From NCBI GenBank assembly GCA_050954285.1, contig JBPBPL010000018.1:62001-126000 (forward strand): a DNA stretch of 64,000 bases. The letters run 5' to 3'. The notes beneath the pieces were generated by a model. That model saw only the letters and a program-made list of their open reading frames with translations. It was not told the DNA's origin and did no database searches. This DNA comes from Mucilaginibacter_A sp050954285 (lineage in GTDB: Bacteria > Bacteroidota > Bacteroidia > Sphingobacteriales > Sphingobacteriaceae). Positions within the stretch are counted from its first letter, which is position 1. Every line of letters begins with the position of its first letter. This document shows positions 1 to 8,878 of this stretch, piece after piece. The position numbers and the translations under genes are program-made.

Positions 1-1
1 A

Positions 2-1261
2 GGTTGGGCTGGCAGCAGCTGGTACTGGTACCGTTATATGGATGCGCACAACAACCAGGAATTTGCCTCAAAAGAAGCTATAGATTACTGGAAAGATGTG
101 GATTTGTATATCGGCGGAAGCGAACATGCAACCGGGCATTTGCTGTACAGCCGTTTCTGGAACAAGTTTTTAAAAGATTTGGGTTTGGTAACAGCCGAGG
201 AGCCTTTTAAAAAGCTGATTAATCAGGGAATGATTACAGGAACGTCGGAATTTATTCATCACCATATTATGACTCAACCTCGTTTTAGCGGTACAGATGA
301 AGAATGGCAAAATGCAATTGAACATGGAGACTATAATTACTTTTTAAGTGATGATGTATTTGATCCTAAAGTAATATACCCTGGAATTATAATCGATAGT
401 CGTGTAGATATATCTATTGTTAATAATTCTATCTTAAACGTTAATGATTTTATAATTAAACATCCAGAGTACAAAGATTACAAGTTTATCTGTAAAGGTG
501 GATTTTGGCAAAACGGAATTTTTACTAAAACCAGCGGTGATTCTGATAAATTCAAAACAAGACCTGAAGTAGAAAAAATGTCTAAATCCAAGTTTAACGT
601 TGTCAATCCGGATGAAATGATTGAACGTTATGGCGCGGATACTTTGCGGATGTACGAAATGTTTTTAGGTCCGCTGGAACAATCCAAACCCTGGAACACC
701 AACGGTATTGAAGGTGTTTTTAAATTTCTAAGGAAGTTCTGGAAACTGTTTCATGATGATAACTTCAATTTTAGGGTGATAAACGAAGCACCAACAAAAG
801 CCGAACTGAAATCGCTCCACAAAATCATTAAAAAAGTGGAAGATGATGTAGAGCGTTTCTCATTCAATACTTCCGTTTCCAGCTTTATGATTGCGGTTAA
901 TGAACTGATGGAATTAAAGTGTGCTAAAAGAAGCATCCTGCAGGATATGGTGGTAATTTTATCTCCTTACGCCCCGCATATTTGTGAAGAATTGTGGAAG
1001 CTGCTGGGCAATGAAGCCGGAACTTTATCTTATGCTGCTTATCCAAAATTCAATCCGGAATTTTTGGTGGAAGATGCTTTTTCGTACCCGATTTCTATCA
1101 ACGGAAAAACAAAAACGAACTTGAACATTCCGCTTACTTTAGAGCCAAAAGAAGTAGAAGCACTGGTTTTAGCAGATGAAAATGTGCAGAAATATCTGGC
1201 CGGACAAACGCCTAAAAAAGTGATTGTGGTAAAAGGCCGGATTGTAAATATGGTAGTTTGA
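2..1261 (+). CDS. leuS: Leucyl-tRNA synthetase, C-terminal part (5' end outside window)
   Basis: Charges tRNA-Leu with leucine in the cytoplasm (class I aminoacyl-tRNA synthetase). The frame is open from base 2, so the gene enters from the left edge and the start is missing. The visible part begins with GWAGSSWYWYRYMD, the conserved LeuRS segment of the catalytic core. It then carries the class I signature KMSKS (about bases 574-591) followed by NVVNPDEMIERYGADTLR, and the anticodon-binding helical domain with SPYAPHICEELW. The C-terminal end (KVIVVKGRIVNMVV) is typical of bacterial LeuRS. One copy of the dispersed 12-base word lies inside the coding sequence at 925-936, encoding part of AKRSI. 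The call is near certain. Confidence 0.97.
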   Translation, partial: GWAGSSWYWYRYMDAHNNQEFASKEAIDYWKDVDLYIGGSEHATGHLLYSRFWNKFLKDLGLVTAEEPFKKLINQGMITGTSEFIHHHIMTQPRFSGTDEEWQNAIEHGDYNYFLSDDVFDPKVIYPGIIIDSRVDISIVNNSILNVNDFIIKHPEYKDYKFICKGGFWQNGIFTKTSGDSDKFKTRPEVEKMSKSKFNVVNPDEMIERYGADTLRMYEMFLGPLEQSKPWNTNGIEGVFKFLRKFWKLFHDDNFNFRVINEAPTKAELKSLHKIIKKVEDDVERFSFNTSVSSFMIAVNELMELKCAKRSILQDMVVILSPYAPHICEELWKLLGNEAGTLSYAAYPKFNPEFLVEDAFSYPISINGKTKTNLNIPLTLEPKEVEALVLADENVQKYLAGQTPKKVIVVKGRIVNMVV

Positions 1262-1318
1262 TATTTTCCAAATAACTCTGCCAATGAAATTTAACAAAAC
1301 TTAATAAATTATTGCCGG

Positions 1319-1377
1319 TAAAAGAAGTATTCCGTTTTGTGCTGGAATGTAAAGAACGGGTTACAATACTTCTTTTA
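1319..1377. repeat. Inverted pair of the dispersed word between leuS and the receptor gene
   Basis: TAAAAGAAGTATT (from 1319) is matched by its exact complement AATACTTCTTTTA (ending 1377). The 13-base arms are separated by about 33 bases that hold a further short complement (CCGTT / AACGG). It lies 58 bases after the leuS stop. It could fold as a stem-loop in RNA, but there is no clean U-run directly after it, so a terminator role is uncertain. The arms are copies of the word found throughout the window. Confidence 0.7.
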
Positions 1378-1445
1378 TCATACAAAAAAAGTTTTTCGCC
1401 GTAACAATTATCAATTTTGTTCCTCCTAATTATAAAACTATTGAA

Positions 1446-3977
1446 ATGAAACGTTTACTTATACTTTTTTCCTTATCCATTTTCGCGTTTGCAGCACATG
1501 CCCAGTTTCCTGGCGGTGGTGGTGGCTCGTCTGTTACCGGTCGTATCTCTGGAACGGTTGTCGATTCGGTTACTAAAAAACCTGTTGATTATGCAACGAT
1601 TACCTTATACAGAAGCGGTGGAAAAGCCCCGTTAAACGGCGTAGTTACGGATGGAAAAGGTGTTTTCCGCATCAACAATATCACTGCCGGAAAATATAAA
1701 GTTACCATCAGCTTTATTGGTTATCCAACCAAAACCATCGACCCGGTTACTACAACGCCCGGTAAACCTGATATTAGTTTAGGAATTGTGCGGCTTTCGC
1801 CAACCGGCCGCATGTTAAAAGGTGTAAATATTGTAGCTGATGCGCCGATTGTAGAAAACCGGATTGACAAACTGGTTTATAATGCCGAGAAAGACATCAC
1901 GACAGGCGGTGGCAACGCTACTGATGTGTTGCGTAAAGTGCCGCTTTTATCGGTCGATATGGATGGTAACGTGTCTTTGCGCGGCGATCAGAATGTTCGG
2001 GTGTTGATTAACGGGAAACCTTCCGGTGCGGTATCCACCAGTTTGGCCGACGTGTTGCGTACTATTCCTGCGGATCAGATTAAAAGCGTGGAGGTAATTA
2101 CTTCTCCATCGGCAAAATACGATGCAGAAGGTTCTGGCGGTATCATCAATATCATTACCAAAAGCAGCAAAGCTTCCGGCTTAAGCGGCTCGGTAAGCGG
2201 TGGTATCGGTACGCGCCAGAATAATGGAAACGTTAACCTGAATTACAAGCATAACCGATTGAGCCTGGGAGCGAATATTGGTGGTAACGGAGCATGGCCA
2301 CAAACCTCACTGGTTGATTTTAGCAGCGTTAGCGGAACCACTACGCGTACGCAGAATTCCCAATCAAAAACTACCCGTGAAGGTGTAAGAGGTTCTATTA
2401 ATGGAAGTTATGATTTTAACGAGTTTAATTCCCTGACATCAAGTGTTACGTTAAATGGTACAGCCATGAAAAATGACGGTACAGCATTGAATACCAATAG
2501 TTTATTTACCGGTTACGGCGGTTATAACACCACTAACTACAACAAAACCAGTTTGGCTGGTTTTGACTGGAGTGCGGATTATACACATAAATTCAAAAAG
2601 CAAGGGGAGGAGTTAACCATTGCCGGTCAGTGGAGCCATACAGGGGCTACCAATGATTATGCAACAGCATATTTTAATGTGCCTGCTGCCTTTATCAGAT
2701 ATACGCCAAACCAAACGGGTACCAATGATGGTACTAACAATGAATATACGGCACAGGTTGATTATGCGCTGCCGATCAATACAAAAATTAAGTTTGAAGC
2801 TGGTGGTAAATCGATCTTTAGAAGGATTAACAGCGATTTCAATGTATTCGGTCAAACGAATAATGTCGGGCCATATCTATTAAATGATACAGCCTCAAAT
2901 AAATATGATTACAACCAGAATGTTTATGCGGGTTACTCGGTTTTTACTTTCACACTGCCTAAAAGCTATAGTTTGCAGGTTGGTGCCAGGGTAGAAAACA
3001 CGCAGATTGCCGGTACACCATCCAACAGTACGCAACCAAGTTTAAAGCCATTTTCTAATTCGTATACCAGTTTTGTGCCGAGTTTTGCTTTATCCAGATC
3101 ATTAAAAGGTGGAAACAGTGTAAAACTGACTTACACCAAACGGATTCAACGGCCAAGTTTAACGCAGATCAATCCGTTTATCAATAAGGCCAACGCAGAT
3201 AACCAAACGCAGGGCAGCCCAACTTTATCACCGGAAATTTCACAAACGGTAGAGTTAGGTTATACGGCTTTTATCAAAAGTTCGGTTATTATTTTGTCAA
3301 CCTATTACAAACACACCAACAATTTGATTGAAGGTATCGCTGATACTGTTCGCGATCCTGATTTAGGCCGTACCGTTACCAGAACCAACTATTTAAATGT
3401 TGGTAAAAATAATTCGTTTGGTGTTAGTGCTTCCGGCTCCATCAATCCTGTAAAACCTTTAACCATCAGAGGTAGCGCAAGCGTTTACACTTATGATGCT
3501 GTTGCAAACACTGCACTTGCAAATCAGCAAAGTGGTGGTAGCACTTATCTGCAGTACAATGTTTTTACAGGTGCGTCTTTAGCCTTGAAAGGTGGTTTTG
3601 CAGCTGAATTATTTGGTGTATTCAACTCAAAAAGGCGTACTATTCAAGGTACCGGGCCAGCTTTCAACATTTATGGTTTTGGCGTGAAGAAAGATATTAT
3701 TGCCAAGAAGTTTACCTTAGGTTTAAATACCTTGTCGCCGTTTCAAAAGTATCTGCACTTAAATACCAATATCAGCAGCAATGGCTTCGCTCAAAATCAA
3801 ACCATATCTTATCCGATACGCTCATTTGGTATCTCGTTTAGCTATAATTTTGGTAAGATCACTTACGGTCAGCAAAGCAAGAAAAAAGGCGTTAACAATG
3901 ATGACGTGATGCCGGGCGATAACGGAAATGGTGGTGCAGGCGTACCATCTGGAAGCGGCGGTGGCCGACCACAATAA
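1446..3977 (+). CDS. TonB-dependent outer-membrane beta-barrel receptor
   Basis: Outer-membrane protein of 843 residues, probably a TonB-gated importer; the substrate cannot be read from sequence. Residues 1-20 are a signal peptide ending AHAQ. Next comes a Gly-rich stretch and a carboxypeptidase-regulatory-like domain (ISGTVVDSVTKKPVDYATI ... GKYKVTISFIGY, about 30-95). A TonB plug-like domain follows (DVLRKVPLLSVDMDGNVSLRGDQNVRVLINGKPSG, GSGGIINIITK, about 155-235), then a long beta-barrel rich in N/T/Y of the outer-membrane beta-barrel family. The tail is Gly/Pro-rich and disordered. The gene stands alone, with leuS upstream on the same strand and a terminator after it. Family call is sure, ligand unknown. 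Confidence 0.9.
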   Translation: MKRLLILFSLSIFAFAAHAQFPGGGGGSSVTGRISGTVVDSVTKKPVDYATITLYRSGGKAPLNGVVTDGKGVFRINNITAGKYKVTISFIGYPTKTIDPVTTTPGKPDISLGIVRLSPTGRMLKGVNIVADAPIVENRIDKLVYNAEKDITTGGGNATDVLRKVPLLSVDMDGNVSLRGDQNVRVLINGKPSGAVSTSLADVLRTIPADQIKSVEVITSPSAKYDAEGSGGIINIITKSSKASGLSGSVSGGIGTRQNNGNVNLNYKHNRLSLGANIGGNGAWPQTSLVDFSSVSGTTTRTQNSQSKTTREGVRGSINGSYDFNEFNSLTSSVTLNGTAMKNDGTALNTNSLFTGYGGYNTTNYNKTSLAGFDWSADYTHKFKKQGEELTIAGQWSHTGATNDYATAYFNVPAAFIRYTPNQTGTNDGTNNEYTAQVDYALPINTKIKFEAGGKSIFRRINSDFNVFGQTNNVGPYLLNDTASNKYDYNQNVYAGYSVFTFTLPKSYSLQVGARVENTQIAGTPSNSTQPSLKPFSNSYTSFVPSFALSRSLKGGNSVKLTYTKRIQRPSLTQINPFINKANADNQTQGSPTLSPEISQTVELGYTAFIKSSVIILSTYYKHTNNLIEGIADTVRDPDLGRTVTRTNYLNVGKNNSFGVSASGSINPVKPLTIRGSASVYTYDAVANTALANQQSGGSTYLQYNVFTGASLALKGGFAAELFGVFNSKRRTIQGTGPAFNIYGFGVKKDIIAKKFTLGLNTLSPFQKYLHLNTNISSNGFAQNQTISYPIRSFGISFSYNFGKITYGQQSKKKGVNNDDVMPGDNGNGGAGVPSGSGGGRPQ

Positions 3978-4002
3978 AATTTATCCGATAAAAGAAGCAT
4001 TT

Positions 4003-4032
4003 AAAATCCGGCCTAATCAGCCGGATTTTTTG
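4003..4032. terminator. Bidirectional rho-independent terminator
   Basis: An AATCCGGC arm and its GCCGGATT partner, separated by a short loop, are flanked by A-rich sequence on the left and T-rich sequence on the right. It sits between the convergent receptor gene and the peptide-binding lipoprotein gene, directly after a copy of the dispersed word at 3989-4000. Confidence 0.85.
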
Positions 4033-4081
4033 TTTTAAAAGCGAATAAAGAAACTGCTTTCCATCAACAATGATCTATAAC

Positions 4082-5776
4082 TCATAATTCTTTTCCTTTT
4101 TTAATTCTTTTTAAAACCAGTAAATTCTGTCCGTTGGTGCTAATGCCGCTGATGTTATTCTGATACAAATTGACCAGTTTGTAATAATATAAAATGGCAA
4201 CCGGCGATTCGTCCATTACCAATTGATCCATTTGCCGGTATAGTTTAAAGCGTGCCGAATCTGTTTTGGCCAGATAACTCGCCTCAAATAAATGATCAAA
4301 ATCAGCATTATAAAAACTGGTATAATTGGGGCCGAAAGGAACTTTGTTGTGCGAATAAAAAACCGACAGATAATTCTCTGCATCCGGATAATCAGCAATC
4401 CAGTTCCCTCTAAAAAAGCTGATGCTGTTTTTAGCAATCATTTCTCGTAAGCTCGCTCCCTGGCTTACTTCTACACGTGTTTTTATACCAACCGCATTTA
4501 ATTGTCCCTGCACAAACTCAATTAAATCGCGGTAAGTGGTGGTGGTGTTTAAAAGGATTTCCGGAACGGGGTGTGTTGGGTTAAAACCTGCTTCCGCAAG
4601 TAAAACACGCGCTTTTTCGGGATCGTAATGATAACCTTTAACTACCTGCTGCTCAAAACCAGGCATGCCAACCGGCACAAAACCAGCGTGGCCAGCCGTG
4701 CCAATACTGTTGCGCAGATATTTCACCATTTTTTCTCGATCAATAGCGTAATTAATGGCCTGCCGTACTTTTTTAAATCGTAAAGGAGAAGTTTTAACGA
4801 TGACCAGATTGGTATCTACCAGCATTCCTAAATATTCTGTGTTGAGGTATGGCCTTGTTTTAAACTGAAACTTGCCTTTATATTTTTTAGTGATCTGGCC
4901 GGATTTGGTTAAGATATCATCCCGATAACTACCATCTACATCATTAAAAAAATCGAGGTTATGCTTTACAAATTCCATAAAAGCCGTTTGTTTATTGGTG
5001 ATAAAAGAAGCACGAACGGCATCCAGATAAGGCAGGCGATGGCCGTTTTCAACTTCCCAGTATTTTTCATTTTTAAGGAGCACCAGTACTTCGCCTTCTT
5101 TCCAGTATTTAAACCTGAACGGACCGGTTCCAACCGGATGGCTACGGAAATCCTTTCCATAAAAATCAACTACTTCGTGCGGCACCACCGAGCAATATTG
5201 CGCCGTTAGCAAGCTCATCATCGGCGGAAAAGGTTTTTTTAAATTGATGATAAAGGTTGAATCGTTTGGTGATTCAAATGCTTCTTTTACCGCTACTTTA
5301 TCGCTAAAAATCCAGGAGCCGGAGGAGCCGACTTTTGGGTCAACCAACCGTTTAAAGCTGTACTCAAAATCCGCTGCTACAGCTTTCCGTCCTTTTCCAT
5401 TTTTAAATTGTGCCGCATCATGAAAAAAAACATCGTTTCGTAAATGAAAAGTGTACTGCAAACCATCCGTAGAAACCGTCCAGCTTTTGGCAATGCAAGG
5501 TTTGGTTTTTAAGCTGTCATCAATCTGAACCAAGCCGTTATAAATCTGGTTATCGCACCAAAGCGCATTCTGGTTGCGTGCAAAAGCCGGATCAAGCGAG
5601 GTCAGTAAATCATCCATATTTAAATTAAAAACGGTTTTGTTGGATTGCTCTTTGGAGGTGCATCCGCCCAAAAAAAAGAGTGCTAAAAGAAGCATGAGTA
5701 GCTTTTCTGCCGTTGTAGAATTATTGCGAAGATTGCGGGCTAATCCTTTATTTTGCTGGTTATTAGGTTTGTTCAA
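4082..5776 (-). CDS. ABC transporter solute-binding lipoprotein (oligopeptide/SBP_bac_5 family)
   Basis: Binds a peptide-like or other small ligand for an ABC importer. The 564 residues carry an N-terminal hydrophobic run ending LFFLGGC, a lipobox whose Cys39 would be lipidated. The SBP family 5 body follows: SLDPAFARNQNALWCDNQIYNGLV, TPCIAKSW-like and TDGLQYTFHLR segments, HPVGTGPFRFKYW, AINYAIDREKMVKYL and a C-terminal ESPVAILYYY. No permease or ATPase genes flank it, so its partners are elsewhere. The first 24 residues are polar and unusual for a lipoprotein signal. A later in-frame Met28 would give a signal without positive charge, so the longer start is preferred. The dispersed word (5683-5694) encodes MLLL of the signal peptide. 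Confidence 0.88.
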   Translation of the reverse strand: MNKPNNQQNKGLARNLRNNSTTAEKLLMLLLALFFLGGCTSKEQSNKTVFNLNMDDLLTSLDPAFARNQNALWCDNQIYNGLVQIDDSLKTKPCIAKSWTVSTDGLQYTFHLRNDVFFHDAAQFKNGKGRKAVAADFEYSFKRLVDPKVGSSGSWIFSDKVAVKEAFESPNDSTFIINLKKPFPPMMSLLTAQYCSVVPHEVVDFYGKDFRSHPVGTGPFRFKYWKEGEVLVLLKNEKYWEVENGHRLPYLDAVRASFITNKQTAFMEFVKHNLDFFNDVDGSYRDDILTKSGQITKKYKGKFQFKTRPYLNTEYLGMLVDTNLVIVKTSPLRFKKVRQAINYAIDREKMVKYLRNSIGTAGHAGFVPVGMPGFEQQVVKGYHYDPEKARVLLAEAGFNPTHPVPEILLNTTTTYRDLIEFVQGQLNAVGIKTRVEVSQGASLREMIAKNSISFFRGNWIADYPDAENYLSVFYSHNKVPFGPNYTSFYNADFDHLFEASYLAKTDSARFKLYRQMDQLVMDESPVAILYYYKLVNLYQNNISGISTNGQNLLVLKRIKKGKEL

Positions 5777-5822
5777 AATTAATGCTTGTTTTATCGCTTT
5801 TTTCGAGTGAAGTTATAATTTA

Positions 5823-6755
5823 ATGATATTGAATCAAAAAAGAATCATTTCCCTGCTGGCTGCCGGTACTGAAATTGTGTGCGAGCTGGGTTTGGAAGAT
5901 CAGCTGGTTGGCCGTTCGCACGAGTGTGATTATCCCAAAAGCATTTTGCATTTGCCGGTTTGCTCTTCGGCGATGCTGGACCCGATGGCCAGTAGTTTGG
6001 AAATAGACAAGCAGGTGAAAGGCGTTTTAACAGATGCTTTATCGTTTTACCAGATCGACCGTGAACTGATCAAAACCTTGAAACCCAATATCATCATCAC
6101 CCAAACCCAATGCGAAGTTTGTGCGGTAAGTTTAAGCGATGTAGAAAAAGCACTGGAAAATTTGCTGGATTATTCCGTTGAAATAATTTCACTGGAGCCG
6201 GATAACCTGAATGCTGTTTTTAACGATATAAAAACAGTATCCGAGATTTTAGGCGTGCCGGATCGTGGCGCAGATGTGCTGGACCGGATGCACGAACGGC
6301 TGGATCTGATCAAACACAAGCTGAAATTCATCACCCAAAAACCAACCGTAGCTTGTATTGAATGGTTATCACCGCTGATGATGGCTGGAAACTGGACACC
6401 GGAAATGGTGGATATTGCAGGCGGACAATCGGTTTTAGCCATTAGTGGCAAACATTCGCCGATGATTGAGTGGATGGATCTGGTACAGGCTGACCCTGAA
6501 ATTATGGTGGTGATGCCTTGCGGTTTTAACATTGAGCGGACGTTGAAAGAAATGGATATATTGCTGCAACAATCGTATTTTCAGGATTTGCAAGCGGTAA
6601 AAAACAATAAACTTTTCATTGCAGATGGCAACCAGTATTTCAACCGTTCCAGGCCGCGTATTGTAGATTCGGTAGAAATTCTGGCAGAAATAATTAACCC
6701 AAAACAGTTTATTTTTGGTTATGAAGGAGAAGGCTGGATAAAATTTAGTGTATAA
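5823..6755 (+). CDS. BtuF-like cobalamin/ferric-siderophore binding-fold protein, no signal peptide
   Basis: 310-residue member of the helical-backbone periplasmic-binding family (BtuF/FhuD type). It starts MILNQKRIISLLAAGTEIV and shows the family pattern: RIISLLAAGTEIVCELGLEDQLVGRSHECDYP, then PNIIITQTQCEVCAVS, VACIEWLSPLMMAGNWTPEM and PEIMVVMPCGF. I see no signal peptide or lipobox, so a cytoplasmic location is likely. Many Bacteroidota have such cytosolic 'cobalamin-binding proteins' of unknown job. Cys in QCEVC and PCGF could coordinate a ligand. Its TAA stop is supplied by a dispersed word (6753-6764), and the next gene starts 14 bases later, suggesting co-transcription. Confidence 0.8.
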   Translation: MILNQKRIISLLAAGTEIVCELGLEDQLVGRSHECDYPKSILHLPVCSSAMLDPMASSLEIDKQVKGVLTDALSFYQIDRELIKTLKPNIIITQTQCEVCAVSLSDVEKALENLLDYSVEIISLEPDNLNAVFNDIKTVSEILGVPDRGADVLDRMHERLDLIKHKLKFITQKPTVACIEWLSPLMMAGNWTPEMVDIAGGQSVLAISGKHSPMIEWMDLVQADPEIMVVMPCGFNIERTLKEMDILLQQSYFQDLQAVKNNKLFIADGNQYFNRSRPRIVDSVEILAEIINPKQFIFGYEGEGWIKFSV

Positions 6756-6768
6756 AAGAAGTATCGAT

Positions 6769-7518
6769 ATGAGCAAAAAAATAAAACTGGAAGAAATTTC
6801 TACTTCTCCCACAGAAAAAATAACGAAAGAAGAAGCCGCAAAAGAAAGCATTGAGCTGACTGAAAAGCTGGCTGAAATCCAAAATAAACTGTTCGCACAA
6901 AAGAAATATGATGTGCTGATTATTTTGCAGGGAATGGATGCGTCGGGAAAAGACAGCGCGGTGAAGCATGTTTTTTCGGGCGTGAATCCGGCTGGCTGCC
7001 GTGTAAAATCTTTTAAAGCACCAACGGAGGAAGAACGGGCCCATCATTTTTTGTGGCGCGTAAGTAAAAACTGTCCAGAAAAAGGTATGATCCAGATTTT
7101 CAACCGTTCGCAATATGAAGATATTTTGGTGCCAACGGTAGAAAAACTAGCTGATGATAAGTTGATTAAAGCACGCTGCGAAGAAATTAATTCTTTTGAA
7201 GCTGGTTTAGTCAGGAACAACACCATCCTGATGAAATTTTACCTGCACATTTCGCATGATAAACAGGTAGAAAAGTTGCAGGAGCGCAAAACCAACGAAT
7301 ATAAGCGCTGGAAATACCAGAAAGAAGATATTGCGGCCATCAGCAAGCACGATGATTTTGCTAAAGTTTACGAATATATTTTTGAGGAATGTGCCGAAGC
7401 TGCTTCCTGGAAAATTATTCCGGCCGATAAAAAGTGGTATAAAAATTATGCGCTTTTAAACGAGATTGTGCAGGAACTGGAAAAGTATGAAATACATTAT
7501 CCAAAGGTGGATCTGTAG
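6769..7518 (+). CDS. PPK2-family polyphosphate:nucleotide phosphotransferase
   Basis: Transfers phosphate between polyphosphate and nucleotides in the cytoplasm. The 249-residue protein has the PPK2 Walker A (ILQGMDASGKDSAVKHVFSGVNP), the lid-region HHFLWRVSKNCPEKG and the Walker B-like IFNRSQYEDILVP. The end of the core is ERKTNEYKRWKYQKEDI and PADKKWYKNY. The start at 6769 (MSKKIKLEEIS) is preferred over an in-frame ATG at 6748, which would overlap the preceding stop and translate the dispersed word. Single-domain PPK2, class not decidable by eye. Nearest neighbour is the BtuF-like gene, 13 bases upstream. Confidence 0.92.
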   Translation: MSKKIKLEEISTSPTEKITKEEAAKESIELTEKLAEIQNKLFAQKKYDVLIILQGMDASGKDSAVKHVFSGVNPAGCRVKSFKAPTEEERAHHFLWRVSKNCPEKGMIQIFNRSQYEDILVPTVEKLADDKLIKARCEEINSFEAGLVRNNTILMKFYLHISHDKQVEKLQERKTNEYKRWKYQKEDIAAISKHDDFAKVYEYIFEECAEAASWKIIPADKKWYKNYALLNEIVQELEKYEIHYPKVDL

Positions 7519-7630
7519 GATTTTCAGTTCGTCATCCAAAAGCGATTATTTATTTCAGGAGATTTTAGTTACAAACCAGTAAACAGCAGATGCGTTATTT
7601 GCACAAATATCTATCGATAAAAGAAGCATC

Positions 7631-8707
7631 ATGGCTGAACTATTTAAACCCTTAAAAATAAAAAGTATAGAACTGAAGAATCGTATTGTGATTTCGCCCA
7701 TGTGCGAATATTCCAGCGAGGATGGTTTTGCCAACGACTGGCATTTTGTACATCTCGGCAGCCGCGCAGTTGGCGGTGCCGGTTTGATTATTTTAGAAGC
7801 AACAGCCGTTTCTCCGGAAGCACGAATTACGCCGGATGATTTGGGTTTGTGGAAAGATGAGCACATTGCCGAACTGAAAAAGATCGTTGCTTTTATGCAT
7901 AACAATGGTTCTGTAGCAGGTGTTCAACTGGCTCATGCCGGCCGGAAAGCCAGTCACGAATCGCCCTGGAAAGGTGGCCAGCTCATTCACAGCAACGCGC
8001 CGCAAGGCTGGCAAACCGTTGCGCCAAGTGCTATTCCGTATAAAGAAGGTACCGAATTGCCGGTCGCTTTGGATGAACAAGGAATTGCAAAAGTAATCCA
8101 GGATTTCAAGGAAGCTACCCGGCGATCCGTTGAAGTTGGGTTTAAAGTGATTGAACTACATGCCGCTCATGGTTATTTGTTGCACCAGTTTTTATCGCCG
8201 TTAACAAATGAAAGGACAGACCAGTATGGCGGTTCTTTCGAAAACAGGATCAGGTTTTTGCTGGAAGTAACTGCTGCCGTACAGGAAATCTGGCCTGCTG
8301 ATTTGCCTTTATTTGTTCGGCTTTCGGCTACTGATTGGGCAGAAGGCGGCTGGACTGCAGAAGAATCTGTTAAATTATCCGCGATTTTAAAAGAAAAAGG
8401 TGTTGATCTGATTGATTGTTCTACAGCAGGCTTGGTTTCCTGGCAAAAAATCCCGGCCGGGCCAGGTTTTCAGGTTCCTTTTGCAGAGCAAATTAAAAAG
8501 GAAACGGGCATATTAACCGGAGCCGTTGGCTTGCTAACCGAAGCGAAACAAATGGAAGAAATTTTGGCCAGTGGTAAAGCTGATTTAATTTTGATTGCAC
8601 GCGAATCTCTGCGCGATCCATATTTTCCCCTGCATGCAGCACAAGAACTTGGTGTGGATTTGTCTTGGCCGGTGCAATATGATCGTGCTAAACATCAGCA
8701 TAAATAA
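7631..8707 (+). CDS. NADH:flavin oxidoreductase, YqjM-type old yellow enzyme
   Basis: FMN-dependent ene-reductase that reduces activated C=C bonds of enones with NAD(P)H. The 358 residues form a TIM barrel starting LFKPLKIKSIELKNRIVISPMCEYSS. Cys25 corresponds to the redox-sensing Cys of YqjM. QLAHAGRKAS and IELHAAHGYLLHQFLSPLTN are the FMN/substrate histidine motifs, followed by DQYGGSFENRIRF. The final barrel segment is TGAVGLLTEAKQMEEIL and DLILIARESLRDPYF. The ATG lies one base after a dispersed word (7618-7629), whose AAAAGAAG may double as the ribosome-binding region. A terminator hairpin follows the gene. Confidence 0.93.
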   Translation: MAELFKPLKIKSIELKNRIVISPMCEYSSEDGFANDWHFVHLGSRAVGGAGLIILEATAVSPEARITPDDLGLWKDEHIAELKKIVAFMHNNGSVAGVQLAHAGRKASHESPWKGGQLIHSNAPQGWQTVAPSAIPYKEGTELPVALDEQGIAKVIQDFKEATRRSVEVGFKVIELHAAHGYLLHQFLSPLTNERTDQYGGSFENRIRFLLEVTAAVQEIWPADLPLFVRLSATDWAEGGWTAEESVKLSAILKEKGVDLIDCSTAGLVSWQKIPAGPGFQVPFAEQIKKETGILTGAVGLLTEAKQMEEILASGKADLILIARESLRDPYFPLHAAQELGVDLSWPVQYDRAKHQHK

Positions 8708-8751
8708 TTAGATTTTTATGCAGTAAAAGAAGCATTAGCAGTTGTTTTGTT

Positions 8752-8792
8752 AAAAAAGCCATCGTATGATTGATTCAAATGATGGCTTTTTA
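8752..8792 (+). terminator. Rho-independent terminator after the OYE gene
   Basis: The AAAAGCCATC arm and its GATGGCTTTT partner are separated by about 16 bases and followed by a T-rich run. It lies 45 bases beyond the OYE stop codon, after a dispersed word copy at 8724-8735. Confidence 0.8.
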
Positions 8793-8820
8793 TATGCAAT
8801 TTTCTTCGGAAAAATAGAAA

Positions 8821-8854
8821 ATTCTGCAGAACACAAAATTCTGCAGAACACAAA
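8821..8854. repeat. Two tandem copies of a 17-base unit
   Basis: The unit ATTCTGCAGAACACAAA occurs twice head to tail, just before the DUF4174 gene. Each unit includes the palindromic core TTCTGCAGAA, so it could be a dimeric regulator site or a simple slippage duplication. Confidence 0.75.
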
Positions 8855-8878
8855 ATCTAAAATTACTGTTTTACAGGC

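Noticed and set aside
1039..1284. Open frames on the strand opposite leuS and many other genes
   Set aside because: They lie entirely over well-supported genes, have no family resemblance and follow the codon pattern of the gene on the other strand.
6748..6768. Upstream ATG of the PPK2 gene
   Set aside because: It lies before the stop codon of the preceding gene and would translate the dispersed word; the ATG at 6769 fits the family better.
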